DNA from: Bacteroidetes bacterium HGW-Bacteroidetes-8
GTDB lineage: Bacteria > Bacteroidota > Bacteroidia > Bacteroidales > UBA932
Length of the DNA stretch: 64,000 nucleotides
Direction: 5' to 3'
NCBI GenBank assembly: GCA_002840895.1
Contig: PHCZ01000001.1
Span: forward strand, 1 to 64,000
The notes below the pieces were generated by a model, which was not told the origin of the DNA, did no database searches, and saw only the letters and a program-made list of their open reading frames with translations. Of this stretch, positions 1 through 8,338 are shown piece after piece. Position 1 is the stretch's first letter, and the number at the start of each line of letters is the position of its first letter. The translations under genes and the position numbers were made by a program.

Positions 1-71
1 GAGTAGCGTTATAAGTGCAAAGTTTGCCCTAAAGTTTGAAGTTTTGTCCATAGTGGTTATTGTTGTTGCAA

Positions 72-1157
72 TTACTTGTATTTTATGAGGATATCCTTAA
101 AGTGCTTTAAACCTTCGTAGTAGAAAAGGGTCTCTCCGTTAAACCCTTTTTCCCGATTGTATTGTAGTATCTCTTCAAACATCTTTTGGGATGGCACTAC
201 GTTATCCTCTACCTGAATAAGAACACCCGGGTAAAACCTTGCCCTATCCTCTTCCCTTAGATATTTTAGTTGTGCGTCAAGAGTTGTTTTGTATGCCTCA
301 ATTGTGTGCCGATACACCTGGGGGATTATAATATCGCAATAGCCTCTCTTTAGCCACTCGGGCCAATCTTGCAGATACTCCTCTTTTGCCCACGGGTGAA
401 TGCTAGGAGCCATACTCACAATAATCTGCGGGTCGATCTCTTTGATCTCTCGGTATAGCCTACCCAGAAATTGTGTAAGTTTATCTGCACGCCAGTTAAC
501 CCAGGAGCTCTCTCTGTAGTTGGATGGGGGGAGATTGTTGTTATGCTCTCTTTTATAGAGCTCTACCGTATAGGGGTCGTACCCTCCGGTTGAGGGGAGT
601 GCAGGAAGTCTGTCGTCTCCCTGGATACCGTCTATGTTGTAACTGATTACAACCTCTTTTATAAGGTCAATCATAAACTCCTGTACCTGTGGATGGAAAG
701 GGTTGAGCCACTGAAAATTATTCTTTGAGACCAGCTTACCCTCAATATCCTTTGAAGCCCAGTGCGGTTTCTTTTGGACTATTGCACCACCATCCTCCTC
801 CCGGTATGAGCAGGAGAAGCCAAACTCAAACCAGGCGTGAACCTTTATTCCCCTTTTATGCGACTCCTCTATGAGCTCTTTAAGAGGATCTCTCCCTGCA
901 AATCTTGCCATAATTGCAACTCCTGTAAGCGACTCTGCAACCCTGCTCGGAAATGTGGTAGCCCCCCTGTTCCAGGTAGCCACAAAAATATTGTTGATTC
1001 CCACCTCCCGGCAAAGCTCAACAGCCTCAACGATATTTGCCCTTGAGTCAAGAGCATCACTGCAAACGTCGGTAAGCCACACACCTTTTAGCTGTGATTT
1101 GGCAGATAGAGAGAAGAGAAGGAGAAGAGCAGATGTGAAGATTCTTATTGATGCCAT
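72..1157 (-). CDS. GHL10-type (DUF187-like) glycoside hydrolase-like exported protein
   Basis: Predicted secreted TIM-barrel protein of the glycosyl-hydrolase-like family 10 (GHL10/DUF187), a family linked to polysaccharide or cell-wall glycan turnover but with few characterised members. Visible features are the start LKGVWLTDV, the KVHAWFEFG segment typical of the family (usually HAWxNP), the NIDGIQGDD strand with paired acidic residues, and a late segment around IVSMAPS. The frame opens earlier at a GTG (1187), but the ATG at 1157 gives a clean signal peptide (MASIRIF, Leu-rich core, cleavage near KSQ), so I chose it. It lies 29 bases after the small upstream gene on the same strand and is probably cotranscribed. 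Substrate unknown. A second GHL10 protein lies at 51475. Confidence 0.75.
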   Translation of the reverse strand: MASIRIFTSALLLLFSLSAKSQLKGVWLTDVCSDALDSRANIVEAVELCREVGINNIFVATWNRGATTFPSRVAESLTGVAIMARFAGRDPLKELIEESHKRGIKVHAWFEFGFSCSYREEDGGAIVQKKPHWASKDIEGKLVSKNNFQWLNPFHPQVQEFMIDLIKEVVISYNIDGIQGDDRLPALPSTGGYDPYTVELYKREHNNNLPPSNYRESSWVNWRADKLTQFLGRLYREIKEIDPQIIVSMAPSIHPWAKEEYLQDWPEWLKRGYCDIIIPQVYRHTIEAYKTTLDAQLKYLREEDRARFYPGVLIQVEDNVVPSQKMFEEILQYNREKGFNGETLFYYEGLKHFKDILIKYK

Positions 1158-1186
1158 TTTTAATGTTAATATAAAACAGCTCTGCA

Positions 1187-1612
1187 CTATTGCATCTTAA
1201 CCATTACCGTTCTCCAGGTGTTGAGAAGATTTGAGCCGTCGTAGAGAGTTCCGTAGATTGTGCACTCATCATCATCCTTCACTATAATTTCAAACCCATT
1301 TAGGGATGAGTTATTTACAGTAAATTTTGAGTAGACGATGTTTCTGTCAATATTGAAATCGCCAATCTGTTTCCCAAGATCGGGATTCTGGCACTCGAAA
1401 TGGTATTTAAGATCTGACTCCTTTTCAATTCTATAGCAGTTGCACACTTTTTTACCCTCAACACAGGCCCAAGTCTCATTAATAATTTCGGGACCCTCAA
1501 CAACAATTTTTGCCTCTCCTATAGCTCTTAAGATATTACCATCTTTGTCAACGAACTCAGAGTTTGTCATCCATTCGGCCGAGTCTGACAACAAATGTTT
1601 TTCTGCCCTCAT
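1187..1612 (-). CDS. small conserved-looking protein of unknown function
   Basis: A 141-residue soluble protein that I do not recognise. It has no signal peptide or membrane segment, and its composition suggests a beta-rich fold (alternating strands, ending in a TWRTVMVKM strand), possibly lipocalin-like. That it is a real gene is supported by a good phylum-type promoter 56 bases upstream (1668-1698), tight spacing to the following GHL10 gene, and no better frame in the region. It contains three Cys (in WACVEGKKVCNC) and another in FECQ. Function is not inferable from sequence alone. Confidence 0.55.
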   Translation of the reverse strand: MRAEKHLLSDSAEWMTNSEFVDKDGNILRAIGEAKIVVEGPEIINETWACVEGKKVCNCYRIEKESDLKYHFECQNPDLGKQIGDFNIDRNIVYSKFTVNNSSLNGFEIIVKDDDECTIYGTLYDGSNLLNTWRTVMVKMQ

Positions 1613-1667
1613 ATATTGTGTTTTTAGTTTCTTCCTGGTGGGAGCCTAAATTGGGGAGCCATACAAC

Positions 1668-1698
1668 CAAAGGTACAAAAAAAATAAGACTGAGCAAG
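1668..1698 (-). promoter_or_regulatory. promoter for the 1612 gene, CTTG-N19-TACCTTTG
   Basis: Read on the minus strand, CTTG is followed after exactly 19 bases by TACCTTTG. This fits the Bacteroidota primary-sigma consensus (TTTG-N19-TAnnTTTG) at seven of eight fixed positions. Transcription would start near 1661, about 50 bases before the ATG at 1612. Confidence 0.55.
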
Positions 1699-1711
1699 CA
1701 TAACGAAGGTC

Positions 1712-2722
1712 TCACCTTGAGTTTATATACAAGGCGGCTCTCTCAATTATTTCGTCTTTGCGTAGATCCCACCAGTTAAGCTCAGAAAAAATCTCAGGAT
1801 TAACCCCATCTTCGGAGTAGCTTATCTTGTTCAAGTCGTATGACTGTGATATAGAGAAGCGATAAGTCCATCCGTTTGGAAGTTGACCTCCGTTTGGCAG
1901 ACCTCCTCCTCCACCGGTTTTGTCTCCAATCAGAGTGATGTTTTGGATGGCTTTTGTAGCTAAAGCAAAAAAAGTAGAAGCACTGTATGATCCTCTGTCT
2001 ATGAGAACTACAACTGGTTTGTTTGTATATTTGATTCTGGAAGATGGGCTAATGTAAAAAGGCTCAAAAGGGCCAAAGTCGTCTCTCCCCTTTCCGTTGC
2101 GGGTACGATTATACATTACAAGGGTTTTAACTGTAATAAAACGGCTTAAAATTCTGGGTATATTGGCAAAGTTTCCACCCGTATTCTCCCTTAGATCTAT
2201 TATGAGCCCTTTGGTTTTTTTGTATCTGTCCAGCATAAAATCCAGAGCACCCTCTCCGGCCATATTCATAAAGCTGCTATATCTGATATACCCTATATTA
2301 TCCGTAGATAAAAAGCCGTGTCTGAAACTCTCTGTGGTGTACTCTCCCCCTTTGAGATAAATATCCTTTACAATTCTATACTCAAAGTTGTCCTTCCCCT
2401 TTAGGTATGCATTGTACCTTGAGACATTAAAGGGAGATACCAGGTTTGTATGGTCGTCACGGAGCTCGTTGAGCATACTACCCATAACAGCGAAAAGAGA
2501 GTCTTCACTCATACTGGAGTAGATCTTCTTCCTGTAATGTTCACGTAGGCTGTCCCAATCTACATTTTTTAATTCAAAGTATGCATATTTGCTGTCTACC
2601 TCACTCCAGAGATAATCGAAGTTAACAAATGGATCTGTAGAGGAGAGATCTTTATCAAAAAGAAGATTATTGCAGGAGGTTAGCAGAGCTGCCCAAAACA
2701 GTATTTGAAATATCCTCTTCAT
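1712..2722 (-). CDS. S41 family peptidase, lipoprotein
   Basis: Membrane-anchored C-terminal-processing-type serine peptidase (S41, tail-specific protease family). The ATG at 2722 gives MKRIFQ, a hydrophobic core and lipobox LTSC with the lipidated Cys at residue 17; the longer frame from 2821 adds a non-signal-like extension and overlaps the upstream gene, so it is rejected. The catalytic-domain landmarks are the IDLRENTGGN loop, the nucleophile motif RGSYSAS and the later TGGGGGLPNG loop. An N-terminal helical region (FDYLWSEVDSKYAYF) is typical of Bacteroidota S41 lipoproteins; no clear PDZ is visible. It lies 10 bases after the barrel gene at 2733-3608 and is probably cotranscribed with it. 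Confidence 0.85.
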   Translation of the reverse strand: MKRIFQILFWAALLTSCNNLLFDKDLSSTDPFVNFDYLWSEVDSKYAYFELKNVDWDSLREHYRKKIYSSMSEDSLFAVMGSMLNELRDDHTNLVSPFNVSRYNAYLKGKDNFEYRIVKDIYLKGGEYTTESFRHGFLSTDNIGYIRYSSFMNMAGEGALDFMLDRYKKTKGLIIDLRENTGGNFANIPRILSRFITVKTLVMYNRTRNGKGRDDFGPFEPFYISPSSRIKYTNKPVVVLIDRGSYSASTFFALATKAIQNITLIGDKTGGGGGLPNGGQLPNGWTYRFSISQSYDLNKISYSEDGVNPEIFSELNWWDLRKDEIIERAALYINSR

Positions 2723-2732
2723 AGCCCTTGAA

Positions 2733-3608
2733 TTATCTGTAATTAAATAAAAAAGAGAGTTGCAGAGAGTGCCTTGCAAAATGGAAAGGCTCATATTTGC
2801 CGGGAGCGTTATAAGTATCAAAAAGATAGGACAATTTCAGGCCATTTCCGTTATAGAGATAGTGTGTGTAATCTACCCTTGACAAAATACGAAACCCATT
2901 AACGGAGAGCTTGTAATCACCAAAGTTTTTTATCTCGGAGCCTGTAATCTGTGGCAGATAGTTATATGCATATCCCGGTCTGTAATTGAGGTTTAGTGCC
3001 CCCAGCCCCAGAGAGAGTGAGAGTTCTCTCTGTGCCGGTTTAAGAATCTTTCGGATAAATAAGATTTTAATTGGCCTGCTTTTTATACGCGGAACCGACA
3101 AGGTTAGCTTTGATGCAGCCATTATGTTCAATATATTCTCAACCCCCAGGGAGTTGTTCATAAGCGCCTCGTTCTCCCTAATGTTTGTAGTATTAACAAG
3201 GTTTACCCCGGCTTTTGTGTTCCACCTGCCAACGGAGAGGGCATTAACTCTGTATAATCTGCTATAGTTTATATCCAGACTGTAAAACGTTGCAGATTTG
3301 TAAGTGTTGTTAAAATTATTGATGTTCAGCCCAAAACTATAAGAACATCCCAGATGGGTTTCAACTCTGTTGTTCAATCTGTAATGTCCACCGGTAAAGG
3401 TGTAGGAGGCTCCGTTGTAAAAGAGAGGAGAGGTGGCCAGATCCCTGAAGGTGGTTATACCCGCTCCGCCGGAAAATTCAATGTAAGAGCTGCTTTTGTC
3501 GTTTTCTGAACTTATCAAGGCCTCGTTTTGAGCAAATGCATCAACTGCCACAAGGGTGTAGCAGACTAACAGAGAGGCTATAAATGTGAAGGCTCTGGAC
3601 ATAACCAT
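2733..3608 (-). CDS. putative outer-membrane beta-barrel protein
   Basis: A 291-residue exported protein with a signal peptide (about residues 1-26, ending DAFAQ). The remainder consists of alternating short amphipathic strands rich in Tyr, Asn, Ser and Leu (for example YRLNNRVETHLGCSYSF and RHSLQLSFLFNYR), with aromatic residues near the C terminus. This is the signature of a Bacteroidota outer-membrane barrel. Specific family and ligand are not recognisable. Either Met1 or Met3 could be the start. It is the first gene of the two-gene unit with the downstream S41 lipoprotein, so the two products may act together at the envelope. Confidence 0.6.
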   Translation of the reverse strand: MVMSRAFTFIASLLVCYTLVAVDAFAQNEALISSENDKSSSYIEFSGGAGITTFRDLATSPLFYNGASYTFTGGHYRLNNRVETHLGCSYSFGLNINNFNNTYKSATFYSLDINYSRLYRVNALSVGRWNTKAGVNLVNTTNIRENEALMNNSLGVENILNIMAASKLTLSVPRIKSRPIKILFIRKILKPAQRELSLSLGLGALNLNYRPGYAYNYLPQITGSEIKNFGDYKLSVNGFRILSRVDYTHYLYNGNGLKLSYLFDTYNAPGKYEPFHFARHSLQLSFLFNYR

Positions 3609-3649
3609 CTATTTGAAACCATTGGGGTTTCCCTGAATTGAATTTCACT

Positions 3650-3657
3650 CAAATATA
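3650..3657 (-). promoter_or_regulatory. possible -7 box TATATTTG for the barrel gene
   Basis: On the minus strand TATATTTG matches the TAnnTTTG element and lies 41 bases before the ATG at 3608. No TTTG is present at the expected 19-base spacing, so this is only a partial promoter match. Confidence 0.3.
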
Positions 3658-3730
3658 GAGAAAATTGTCTGTAATGCATAGCTGTTATTGATATAAGTAT
3701 TAACTTTATACTCAAATTATTGCCGGATCA

Positions 3731-5158
3731 ATGAAATCTTCAATTAAATTCATACTCAACGGTATTCCTAAAGAGGTTGACTTTAAAACATCTGCACATC
3801 TATCCCCTCATATGACTGTTCTGCAGTATTTGAGAGATGTTTTAAAACTTACCGGCACCAAGGAGGGATGCGGTATTGGAGATTGTGGAGCGTGCACAGT
3901 TACTTTGGCAGAGAGAGATTTGGAGGGTAAAACCGTGATTAATTCGGTCAACTCCTGCCTTATATTGCTGGGTATGCTGGATAACAAACATCTAATTACA
4001 GTAGAGGGGGTTGCCAAAAATGGAGAGCTACACCCGGTTCAGAAGAGCCTCCAAGAGAGTAGGGGCTCTCAGTGTGGTTTTTGTACACCCGGGGTGGTAA
4101 TGTCTGCATACACTCATTATATCAATAAAAGGAGCTTCACCAGGGAGTCTATAGAGAGTTCTCTTTCGGGAAATCTCTGCAGATGTACAGGATATGAGAG
4201 CATAACTAAGGCGTTAATCTCCCTTAAGAGCACCTCAGGGAAAAAGGAGAGTGTTGAATTACCGGAGTTAAATTGCGATGAACTGGTTTTTACCCGTGGG
4301 GAGAGCTCCTATATAAAACCTTGTGATCTTAACTCTCTTCTAAAATACAGAGAGGAGTTTCCCGAATATGAGATGGTATCCGGTGCAAGTGATGTGAGTG
4401 TGAAACATAAGAATGAGCAGCTCTTTGATGCAAAAATCATTGACATCTCAGATATCTCAGATCTTAAAAGGGTCGCTTATGAGGCGAACAATTTAGTAAT
4501 AGGTTCAAATGTTTCAATTGAGAGTGTAAAAGATATTTTATGCAACCTATACTCCGGGGTAAAAGAGTATCTCTGCGCTTTTGCCTCTTTGCAGATTCGC
4601 AACAAGGCATCTATGGCCGGAAGTGTAGCCGGAGCATCTGCAGTGGGAGATATTATGCCTATGTTGCTGGCAATGGGGGCGCAGATGAAGCTCAGCAGTG
4701 CAGGTTCCTCCCGTATTGTAAATTGTCGTGAATTCAACTCGTCTTACCGTAAACATATTTTGAAGGAGGGCGAGATAATCGAAAGTTTTATTATACCGGT
4801 TCCCTCTGCCCTAAGAGTGCTCTTTTTGCATAAACAGTCCAGACGGAAAGATATGGATATATCTTCAATGACCTTCTGTATAGGTTTTGAACTGGATAAG
4901 GGTATTATAAAAAATGTACTGACAGGGTATGGTGGAATGGCTCCAATACCCCGTCCATCCCAAATGTTGGAGAAATTTCTCGAGGGGAGAGCTTTTACGG
5001 AAGATACTTTTATACAGGCAAAAGATGTGATAGCAAAGGATTTTCGCACAATATCAGATATGAGAGGCTCTGCCGGGTATAGGATAATGGTGGCAAAAAA
5101 CCTGCTTATCAAATGTTTTAATGACTTGAAAGGAGAGGAAGATGGATCAGGCAACTAA
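3731..5158 (+). CDS. xdhA: xanthine dehydrogenase small subunit (2x[2Fe-2S] plus FAD)
   Basis: Electron-transfer subunit of a molybdenum hydroxylase of the xanthine dehydrogenase type, cytoplasmic. The N-terminal plant-type [2Fe-2S] cluster is ligated by Cys47, Cys52, Cys55 and Cys76. The second, alpha-helical [2Fe-2S] domain has QCGFC (Cys115, Cys118) and LCRC (Cys150, Cys152). A FAD-binding domain of the CO-dehydrogenase flavoprotein type follows from about residue 185, with the RNKASMAGSVAGAS loop. The fused FeS-FAD layout of 475 residues is that of bacterial two-subunit XdhA. It overlaps the molybdopterin subunit gene by 17 bases, implying translational coupling. I see no xdhC-type maturation gene nearby. 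Confidence 0.92.
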   Translation: MKSSIKFILNGIPKEVDFKTSAHLSPHMTVLQYLRDVLKLTGTKEGCGIGDCGACTVTLAERDLEGKTVINSVNSCLILLGMLDNKHLITVEGVAKNGELHPVQKSLQESRGSQCGFCTPGVVMSAYTHYINKRSFTRESIESSLSGNLCRCTGYESITKALISLKSTSGKKESVELPELNCDELVFTRGESSYIKPCDLNSLLKYREEFPEYEMVSGASDVSVKHKNEQLFDAKIIDISDISDLKRVAYEANNLVIGSNVSIESVKDILCNLYSGVKEYLCAFASLQIRNKASMAGSVAGASAVGDIMPMLLAMGAQMKLSSAGSSRIVNCREFNSSYRKHILKEGEIIESFIIPVPSALRVLFLHKQSRRKDMDISSMTFCIGFELDKGIIKNVLTGYGGMAPIPRPSQMLEKFLEGRAFTEDTFIQAKDVIAKDFRTISDMRGSAGYRIMVAKNLLIKCFNDLKGEEDGSGN

Positions 5159-7412
5159 AAGGATAGCAGCTCACTTCACAGGGCAGACAAGGTTTGTAGA
5201 TGATATCGATAAACCCGCCAATACACTCTTTGGCTACATAGTTAAGAGTGAGATTGCATACGGTAAAATTGAGAGCATCAACATTAAGCAGGCAAAAACG
5301 GTAGAGGGGGTCTGCGCCATTTTAAGCTGGAGAGATATCCCCGGAAAGAACTCAATGGGTGCTGTCTTTGATGATGAGCCTGTTTTGGCAGAGGATTATG
5401 TGGAGTTTATCGGTCAGGCAGTTTTGCTTATAGCTGCAGAGAGTAAAAAGGCTGCAGTAGAGGCTGCAAGCAGAGTTGAGATAGTGATTAAGGAGATGAA
5501 TCCACTTCTTGATATTGAGGAGTCATTCGCAAAAAAACGCTTTCCCTTTGACCCGCTCCATATTGTTAGCGGGGATGTGAATAGTGGTTTTAAAAATTCA
5601 GATTTTGTAATTGAGGGAGAGTTAAATATAGGCGGTCAGGAGCACTTCTATCTTGAGACCAATGGAGCGATCTCAATTCCAAAAGCTGATGGTACCCTTT
5701 TGGTTTACTCCTCTACTCAAAATCCGTCCGAGAATCAATTGATTATCTCTCACGCATTAAATATTGAGAGTTCAAAAATTGAGGTTGTTACAGATGTAAT
5801 AGGTGGAGGATTCGGAGGCAAGGAGACCCAAAGTAACTGGTGTGCGGTGTGGAGCTCTCTTTTGGCCGTTAACTGCAACAGGCCTGTATCGATGGTTCTC
5901 GACAGGAGGGAGGATATGCTCATTACAGGTAAGAGGCACCCTGTAAAGGTCAATTATAAAGCAGGGTTCAATAAAAACGGAAGGATAAACTCATATAGTA
6001 GCAGATTCCTTTTTGATGTCGGGTTCAGTGCAGATCTCTCAAGGTCTATCATAGAGAGAGCTCTGTTACATCTGGATAACAGCTACTATATCCCTGCAGT
6101 GAAATCAGATCTATACCCCTGCCAAACTAACAGATCTTCAAACACAGCCTTCAGGGGTTTTGGTGCACCTCAGGCCATTGCCGTAATTGAGTATATAATG
6201 GATGAAATATCCGGGAAAACCGGAATAGACCAGGCAGAGGTGAGAAGAAGGAACCTCTACGGAAAGAGGGTAAGAAACAGAGCTCCATACGGTCAGATGA
6301 TAAAGGATAATATCCTTGGAGATCTATACAGTGAACTAATGGACTCTTCCGATTATAGAGAGAGAGTAAAACAGATAAAAGAGTTCAACAGCAGGTCACA
6401 GTGGAAAAAGAGGGGGATATCGGTTGTCCCGGTTAAATTCGGGATATCATTTACTACTACATTCTTAAACCAGGGTGCAGCGCTTGTCAATCTTTACAAA
6501 GATGGCTCTCTTGCTCTTCATCAGGGTGGAGTAGAGATGGGGCAGGGGCTTTACGACAAGATAATAGAGATTGCCTCCCGAGAGTTCGGAATTGTAAAAG
6601 AGGCTGTAAGGATATGCTCAACCAACACTATGGTCATACCAAACACCTCTGCTACAGCAGCCTCTACCGGCTCAGATATTAACGGACACGCCATAAAGCT
6701 TGCAATAGACTCTCTTAAAGAGAGGTTAACTGCTTTTGCATCAAATTTATATGGGATTGATATTGCAGATTTAGTTTGGGAGAACTCCACTGTATATTCA
6801 CGCAAAAAAGCAGATGTCAGACACCCTCTCCCGGAGCTGATTCAAAAAGCCTATCTGGCCAGAGTTAGTCTTAGTGAGCAGGCCTACTATAAAACACCGG
6901 GAATCCACTTTGACAGAGAGATCTCCAGAGGAGAGCCCTTCTACTACTATGTTTGTGGAATCTCTATGAGTGAGGTGGAGGTAGATTTTTTAACCGGTTC
7001 ACACACTGTGCAAAGAACTGATATTGTTCACGATGCCGGTGAATCGATTGACCCTCTGATTGATAAGGGACAAATTGAGGGGGCATTTATCCAGTGCTTA
7101 GGTTGGACTACAATGGAGGAGCTGATCTATAACGATAAAGGTCTGTTACTTACAGCCGGACCGGATAGTTACAAAATTCCCGGAATTGCAGATATTCCTA
7201 AAGAATTCAGGATATCACTCTACAAATACAACCCTTTTAAAGATGGGATATTAAAGAGCCGGGCAGTGGGGGAGCCTCCGTTTATCTATGGGTTATCTGT
7301 TTGGCTTGCCATAAAGCAGGCTATATGTAGCTTTAACAGTGGGCATCTGCCTCTGGATTTACCTGCAACAAAGGAGAGAATATTAAATAGTGCATACAGT
7401 TATGAAGAGTAG
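5142..7412 (+). CDS. xdhB: xanthine dehydrogenase molybdopterin-binding subunit
   Basis: Catalytic molybdenum-cofactor subunit, hydroxylating hypoxanthine/xanthine or a related N-heterocycle and passing electrons to the FeS/FAD subunit. Start ATG 5142 has a strong ribosome site (aaaggagag) in the end of xdhA. Landmarks are GQEHFYLE (165-172), GGGFGGKE (221-228, with the substrate-binding Glu), FRGFGAPQ (Arg338, equivalent to bovine Arg880), VEMGQGL and the catalytic GEPP Glu711. These are the true-XDH versions of the motifs rather than CO dehydrogenase or aldehyde-oxidase variants, so a purine is the likeliest substrate. Length 756 fits the family. The end overlaps the next gene. Confidence 0.92.
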   Translation: MDQATKRIAAHFTGQTRFVDDIDKPANTLFGYIVKSEIAYGKIESINIKQAKTVEGVCAILSWRDIPGKNSMGAVFDDEPVLAEDYVEFIGQAVLLIAAESKKAAVEAASRVEIVIKEMNPLLDIEESFAKKRFPFDPLHIVSGDVNSGFKNSDFVIEGELNIGGQEHFYLETNGAISIPKADGTLLVYSSTQNPSENQLIISHALNIESSKIEVVTDVIGGGFGGKETQSNWCAVWSSLLAVNCNRPVSMVLDRREDMLITGKRHPVKVNYKAGFNKNGRINSYSSRFLFDVGFSADLSRSIIERALLHLDNSYYIPAVKSDLYPCQTNRSSNTAFRGFGAPQAIAVIEYIMDEISGKTGIDQAEVRRRNLYGKRVRNRAPYGQMIKDNILGDLYSELMDSSDYRERVKQIKEFNSRSQWKKRGISVVPVKFGISFTTTFLNQGAALVNLYKDGSLALHQGGVEMGQGLYDKIIEIASREFGIVKEAVRICSTNTMVIPNTSATAASTGSDINGHAIKLAIDSLKERLTAFASNLYGIDIADLVWENSTVYSRKKADVRHPLPELIQKAYLARVSLSEQAYYKTPGIHFDREISRGEPFYYYVCGISMSEVEVDFLTGSHTVQRTDIVHDAGESIDPLIDKGQIEGAFIQCLGWTTMEELIYNDKGLLLTAGPDSYKIPGIADIPKEFRISLYKYNPFKDGILKSRAVGEPPFIYGLSVWLAIKQAICSFNSGHLPLDLPATKERILNSAYSYEE

Positions 7413-7983
7413 GTTAAATATCAATATTTTTATTGTTTTGATGGGGCTGTTATGGGGAGTAACAGAGTTAACTGCAGGCTATCTCCTCCATTTGTTACAT
7501 ATCCCTATTGCCGGCGCCCTTCTGATGCCTGTTGGGGTGCTCTCTATGTTGAGTGTCTACTCCTTGGGTGGAACAAAGAGCTCCCTCTTTTTGGTCTCTC
7601 TTATTGCCGCTTTTGTAAAGCTAATCACTATCCTCTTTGTTCCTGTAACCAATTTTTATCTGGTCATAAACCCGGTTGTTGCAATTTTGCTGGAGGGGCT
7701 CATAATGATAACCCCGATATCAATTATCTTCAACTTAAAATCACACAGAGTCCCGGGGGTGTTTATTGCTTTCTATGCGGCAATTCTCCTCTATAAATTT
7801 GCCTTTATTTCGTTTCAGGCACTTCTCAGTATGAATACCGGTGCACCTGCTTTAGGGGGTCTTAATATTTTTGAGAATAGCTGGTTTCTTTTTGTTGAGA
7901 CTCTAATAAGTTCTGTTATTATAACTGGCTCTCTCTTGTTAAAAGAGCTGTTTTTACCTGTTACCGGCAGAGTAAGAAGTTAA
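7402..7983 (+). CDS. small polytopic membrane protein, possibly transport-related
   Basis: About 195 residues with roughly five to six predicted transmembrane helices (starting NINIFIVLMGLLWGVTE) and a short polar C-terminal tail. I do not recognise the family with confidence. Size, helix count and lack of an energising domain resemble ECF-transporter S components, but no diagnostic motif is seen. It overlaps the end of xdhB by 11 bases, or 23 if translation starts at the GTG at 7390, which is better placed behind an aaaggagag sequence. Tight coupling to xanthine dehydrogenase suggests a role in purine uptake or in the same pathway; this is inference from context only. Confidence 0.6.
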   Translation: MKSRLNINIFIVLMGLLWGVTELTAGYLLHLLHIPIAGALLMPVGVLSMLSVYSLGGTKSSLFLVSLIAAFVKLITILFVPVTNFYLVINPVVAILLEGLIMITPISIIFNLKSHRVPGVFIAFYAAILLYKFAFISFQALLSMNTGAPALGGLNIFENSWFLFVETLISSVIITGSLLLKELFLPVTGRVRS

Positions 7984-8002
7984 ACAGAATTAGTTTTAAG
8001 AG

Positions 8003-8329
8003 CTATCTGGAGACAAATTTGAGGCCTACTATTGAGGCTACCAGGGTTGTTATAAAAAAAAGTCTCCAAAAGTGTGATGGCTCTTTGAACACGATAATCC
8101 CAATAATAACTGTACCTACAGCACCGATTCCTGTCCAGACTGCATAAGCAGTACCGATAGGAATCTCACGGGTTGCCTTTATCAAAAGAACCATACTTAT
8201 TGCAAGGCAAATTACAAAACCGGTGTACCAATAGAGAGTTGCTACCCCGGTAGCCTCCTTGGCCTTACCGAGACAAAAGGCAAAACCGGTTTCAAAAAAG
8301 CCTGCCAAAATAAGTATAACCCAATTCAT
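8003..8329 (-). CDS. SMR family exporter, SugE/Gdx-like
   Basis: Small multidrug resistance family protein of 108 residues with four membrane helices. The membrane-embedded Glu is in AGFFE near residue 13. The motif IPIGTAYAVWTGIGAVG in helix 3 is characteristic of the SugE/Gdx branch, whose studied members export guanidinium. I see no guanidine riboswitch upstream, because the gene follows the DASS symporter by only 9 bases. Members of this branch work as antiparallel dimers, so one gene can suffice. Substrate assignment is by family only. Confidence 0.85.
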   Translation of the reverse strand: MNWVILILAGFFETGFAFCLGKAKEATGVATLYWYTGFVICLAISMVLLIKATREIPIGTAYAVWTGIGAVGTVIIGIIVFKEPSHFWRLFFITTLVASIVGLKFVSR

Positions 8330-8338
8330 TTCACAGTT

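Noticed and set aside
4477-5154. Minus-strand frames opposite the xanthine dehydrogenase small subunit
   Set aside because: They are shadows of a strongly supported gene and have no recognisable motifs.
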